Assembly (NCBI GenBank): GCA_002753505.1
Contig: PEAG01000001.1
Span: forward strand, 124,001-188,000
Origin: Magnetococcales bacterium HCHbin5
Lineage (GTDB): Bacteria > Pseudomonadota > Magnetococcia > Magnetococcales > Magnetaquicoccaceae
Reading direction: 5' to 3'
Length of the DNA stretch: 64,000 nt
Shown: one piece after another, positions 61,225 to 64,000 of the stretch
Numbering within the stretch: the stretch's first letter is position 1
Layout: each line of letters opens with the position of its first letter
Made by a program: the position numbers and the translations under genes
The notes under the pieces: model-generated
Databases searched by the model: none
What the model was told of the DNA's origin: nothing
The model's input: only the letters and a program-made list of their open reading frames with translations

Positions 61225-63270
61225 ATGACGCGCCGCATCTTGGTTACCAGTGCCCTCCCCTATGCCAACGGTTCCATCCATCTCGGCCATCTGGTCGAAT
61301 ATATTCAAACAGACATCTGGGTACGGTTTCAAAAGTTGCGGGGCAACGACTGCCTCTATTTCTGTGCAGACGACACCCATGGAACGCCGGTCATGATCCG
61401 GGCCCGCAACGAAGGCATCGCGCCGGAGTTGTTGGTGCAACGGATGCACGAGGAGCATCAGGCGGATTTTAAAGCGTTTTCCATTGGTTTCGACAACTAT
61501 TACAGCACCCATTCGGAAGAAAATCGTATCCTTTCCGAAGAGATATACTGCAAAAACCGCGATGCCGGACATGTTCAGACCGCACTGGTGCGTCAAGCCT
61601 ATTGCAACAAGGATGCGATGTTTTTGCCGGACCGCTTTATTCGGGGTACCTGCCCCAGTTGTGGAGCCTTGGACCAGTACGGAGATGCCTGCGAAAGCTG
61701 TTCCGCCACCTACGCGCCTCTGGACCTGAAACAGGCCAAATGTGCCCTCTGTGGTGAGCCGCCGGTTGAAAAATCCTCCGAACACCTGTTTTTCCGGTTG
61801 TCCGATTTCGAACCGTTTTTGAAAGAGTGGACCCGTTCCGGTGCCTTGCAGGCGGAGATGGCCAATAAACTGGATGAATGGTTTGAAAGTGGCCTGAAAA
61901 ATTGGGACATCTCCCGGGATGCCCCCTACTTCGGTTTTGAAATTCCGGATGCAGCGGGCAAATATTTTTATGTCTGGCTTGATGCACCGGTGGGTTATAT
62001 GGCCTCCACCTGGAACTATTGCAAACGAACGGGCCGGTCGTTTGATGCCTATTGGCGTCCAGGGAGTACGGCAGAGGTTTATCATTTTATTGGCAAGGAT
62101 ATTCTCTATTTCCATACCCTGTTCTGGCCTGCCATGCTGCAGGGAGGTGGGTTTCGCACCCCGACGGCGGTTTTTGCCCATGGATTTTTGACCGTCAATG
62201 GCCAGAAAATGTCCAAATCGCGTGGAACATTTATCAATGCCCGCCACTATCTGGACCATTTGGATCCCGAATATTTACGTTACTATTATGCCTGCAAACT
62301 CTCGGGGCGGGTGGATGATCTGGATCTCAACCTGGACGATTTTGTGTTGCGGGTCAATGCGGATATGGTGGGCAAGGTGGTCAACCTGGCGTCCCGGACG
62401 GCGGGGTTTATCCACAAGCAGTTCCAGGGTCAGCTCTGCCCAGATTATCCCGCAGACGGGGGGCTGTATCAGAGCTTTGTTCAGGCCGGAGAAGAGATTG
62501 CTGCCTGGTATGAAGCGCGGGAGTATGCCAAGGCCATGCGTGCCATCATGGCCTTGGCCGACACAGCCAACCGTTATATCGAAGAAAACGCCCCCTGGAG
62601 TCTGGCCAAACAGCAAAAAGAGGCGGAGTTGCATGCTGTCTGTTCTGTTGCCATCAACCTGTTTCGGGTGCTGTTGACCTATCTGGCCCCGGTGCTGCCG
62701 GTCATGGCGGAACGGACCCGGGATCTGTTAAATCTGCCCGCTCTGACATGGGAGGGGTGCCGTCTCCCCCTGTGTGGCACGACGATCAAGCCTTTCAAGC
62801 ATTTGATGGCCCGTGTGGACCCCAAGCAGGTCGAGGCACTGTTGGCGGCTGCGCGTCCCCAGGAGCTTCCCCCGCAGAGCGGAGAGCCGGTATCGCCCCC
62901 TCCCCTCCCCTCCTCCCCACCTGCTCTTGCCACCATCCCGCTGGAGAGTTTCGCCCAGGTGGACTTGCGGGTGGCACGCATTGTTCAGGCCGAGCTGGTT
63001 GCCGGGGCGGATAAATTGTTAAAATTAAACCTGGATCTGGGTCCACTGGGCCCGCGCACCGTCTTTGCCGGCATTCGGGCCGCCTACAGCCCGGAATCGC
63101 TGACCAACCGATTGACGGTCGTGGTGGCCAACCTGTTGCCCCGCAAAATGAAGTTTGGTCTTTCGGAGGGGATGATTCTGGCCGCCAGCAGGGAGGACAA
63201 CACCGATAAAACAGCACTCTTCCTTTTGTCCCCCGATGCCGGGGCCGAACCCGGAATGAAAATTGGCTGA
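61225..63270 (+). CDS. metG: MetG: methionyl-tRNA synthetase
   Basis: 681 residues, the long dimeric form. It charges tRNA-Met. The class-I HIGH motif is IHLGHLVEY, with start [20 protein letters not shown]; the KMSKS loop reads [12 protein letters not shown]. The zinc knuckle is complete ([17 protein letters not shown], then CALCGEPP). The C-terminal tRNA-binding (EMAP/OB) domain follows a Pro-rich linker at about 545-575: [37 protein letters not shown] and [23 protein letters not shown] 61225 lies in ACATCTT-ATG without a strong purine ribosome site, but conservation begins at residue 2. It ends 3 nt from the convergent OmpA-like gene. Confidence 0.97.
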   Translation: MTRRILVTSALPYANGSIHLGHLVEYIQTDIWVRFQKLRGNDCLYFCADDTHGTPVMIRARNEGIAPELLVQRMHEEHQADFKAFSIGFDNYYSTHSEENRILSEEIYCKNRDAGHVQTALVRQAYCNKDAMFLPDRFIRGTCPSCGALDQYGDACESCSATYAPLDLKQAKCALCGEPPVEKSSEHLFFRLSDFEPFLKEWTRSGALQAEMANKLDEWFESGLKNWDISRDAPYFGFEIPDAAGKYFYVWLDAPVGYMASTWNYCKRTGRSFDAYWRPGSTAEVYHFIGKDILYFHTLFWPAMLQGGGFRTPTAVFAHGFLTVNGQKMSKSRGTFINARHYLDHLDPEYLRYYYACKLSGRVDDLDLNLDDFVLRVNADMVGKVVNLASRTAGFIHKQFQGQLCPDYPADGGLYQSFVQAGEEIAAWYEAREYAKAMRAIMALADTANRYIEENAPWSLAKQQKEAELHAVCSVAINLFRVLLTYLAPVLPVMAERTRDLLNLPALTWEGCRLPLCGTTIKPFKHLMARVDPKQVEALLAAARPQELPPQSGEPVSPPPLPSSPPALATIPLESFAQVDLRVARIVQAELVAGADKLLKLNLDLGPLGPRTVFAGIRAAYSPESLTNRLTVVVANLLPRKMKFGLSEGMILAASREDNTDKTALFLLSPDAGAEPGMKIG

Positions 63271-63273
63271 CGG

Positions 63274-64000
63274 TTATGGAGCGGCATCAGGAGGTGGAGC
63301 TGTCTCCGCATTGTCAACCTTGTTGGTCGGCGGTTCCACCGCCTTTTGGCCTGCACGGGGGGCCGCAGCGTCATCCAGGTGGATTGCACAGCGGCCAATG
63401 GGCATGTTGACCACAGGCATCCCCTCGCTGCCCGCATCGTCCGCCTGCCGGAACTCCAAACGTACCTCCACCCGTCGACTTTCATCGGCACTCTGCTTGA
63501 TGCCGGTGACAGACGCGCCATCGATAATCAATAACTGCCGCAGTCTCTCCTGCTGATTGCCCGGCATCTCAGCGGAAAACAGGGCACAGACCACCGCCTG
63601 TGCCCTGTTCAGGCTCAGATTGACATTATAGAGGTAGCTTCCCGTCGCGTCGGTATATCCCTCGATATGGATCCGCTTCAGCCACCGCTTTTCCCTGGCC
63701 GGACTCTCTGGTTCCAAATCCAGCAACAGCGGCACAAAACTGCGCAACGACTCCTGGGCCACCGGGGATAATTGGTAGCTGTTGAAGGCAAAGCTGGCTT
63801 TTTCGCCAAAGCTGATGGTGTGGGTGGCGTGATTGATCTCCAATCCCAGATTTTTTTCCTTGGCACGCTGTTCCAGGCGGTTAAGGATGGCCTGAATGGC
63901 GGTCTCCCGCTCCTTTTTTTCCACCAGCGGACGAGACGCAATGGCCACCATGGCGATACTCATGACCACCAGAAACAGCATGGCCAATGCGGTCATCAGA
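63274..64000 (-). CDS. MotB/OmpA-like membrane protein (5' partial)
   Basis: The frame runs off the right edge; the preceding in-frame codon encodes Leu, so LMTALAMLFLVVMSIAMVA is probably the end of the MotB-like DLMTxLxxxFL membrane segment and the true start is outside. A helical stretch (about residues 25-50) precedes an OmpA-type peptidoglycan-binding domain: FNSYQLSPVAQESLRSFVPL, KRIHIEGYTDATGSYLYNVN, LSLNRAQAVVCALF and RRVEVRLEF. The C-terminus is Pro/Ala-rich. Such proteins form ion-driven MotAB-like complexes or envelope anchors (also ZorB in Zorya defence). A MotA-like partner could lie upstream, outside the window. It converges with metG. Confidence 0.8.
   Translation of the reverse strand, partial: LMTALAMLFLVVMSIAMVAIASRPLVEKKERETAIQAILNRLEQRAKEKNLGLEINHATHTISFGEKASFAFNSYQLSPVAQESLRSFVPLLLDLEPESPAREKRWLKRIHIEGYTDATGSYLYNVNLSLNRAQAVVCALFSAEMPGNQQERLRQLLIIDGASVTGIKQSADESRRVEVRLEFRQADDAGSEGMPVVNMPIGRCAIHLDDAAAPRAGQKAVEPPTNKVDNAETAPPPDAAP

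Noticed and set aside
63274-64000. Calling a Zorya defence system
   Set aside because: Only a MotB/OmpA-like protein is visible; no ZorA, ZorC, ZorD or ZorE can be seen and the downstream gene is metG.
1-64000. CRISPR arrays, insertion sequences, rRNA genes
   Set aside because: No regularly spaced direct repeats, transposase-like frames or rRNA sequence were seen on reading both strands.

Overview
The window looks like a GC-rich chromosomal segment of a flagellated, respiring member of the Pseudomonadota. A lineage near the Magnetococcia or deep Alphaproteobacteria is my best guess, from the style of the proteins rather than from any marker gene. Supporting features are a flagellar export gate (fliQ-fliR-flhB), a long glutaminase-fused PurL, PdxJ, TrkA/TrkH, an RND efflux pump, a methyltransferase that matches RquA (rhodoquinone synthesis), and a dense set of c-di-GMP and phosphorelay proteins. 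No plasmid, prophage, insertion sequence or CRISPR array is visible, so this is mostly core chromosome.

Layout. 1-2.9 kb: the 3' part of a degenerate EAL-domain gene, an unknown gene and two small genes. 2.9-3.1 kb: tRNA-Asn on the minus strand, with its own promoter and terminator. 3.2-5.5 kb: a TIGR00266/AIM24-like protein and rimK. 5.6-6.7 kb (minus): a protein with carboxysomal-type carbonic anhydrase motifs. 6.9-16.3 kb: five co-directional genes of the circularly permuted ATP-grasp / alpha-E / transglutaminase family, in two parallel sets (one fused, one split). 16.6-21.9 kb: a divergent purC-like gene and purL. 22.1-25.8 kb: rquA, an HDAC-like deacetylase gene, an exported Ala/Pro-rich protein ending in a haem c motif, and cobA. 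25.8-28.0 kb (minus): fliQ-fliR-flhB. 28.3-28.9 kb: a secreted coiled-coil protein. 29.0-34.8 kb (minus): a complete tripartite RND efflux system. 34.9-36.6 kb (minus): an ArnT-like glycosyltransferase.

36.9-49.0 kb is a signalling island. It holds a 7-TM MHYT hybrid kinase, a soluble REC-PAS hybrid kinase and a REC/HD-GYP phosphodiesterase in one operon, then a histidine phosphatase and a third membrane-bound hybrid kinase. The three kinases share the core HisKA-HATPase-REC-HPt and a further C-terminal segment, so they look like tandem paralogues. 49.1-52.4 kb (minus): two CNNM/CorC-type membrane proteins and TerD. 52.7-55.7 kb: pdxJ and a GAF-fused GspE/PilB ATPase. 55.9-57.6 kb (minus): a GAF/HD-GYP phosphodiesterase. 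58.0-60.9 kb: trkA-trkH. 61.2-63.3 kb: metG. 63.3-64 kb (minus): a MotB/OmpA-like gene cut by the right edge.

The most striking non-coding feature lies between trkH and metG. Two 28-bp sites closely matching the XerCD dif site stand in opposite orientation, 42 bp apart, with 27 bp identical between them. KOPS-like octamers found by eye mostly point towards this locus from both sides, so it may be the replication-terminus dif region in an unusual inverted double form. The second main candidate for new biology is the duplicated ATP-grasp / alpha-E / transglutaminase cluster. It is a family predicted to ligate and process peptides, but it has no defined substrate.
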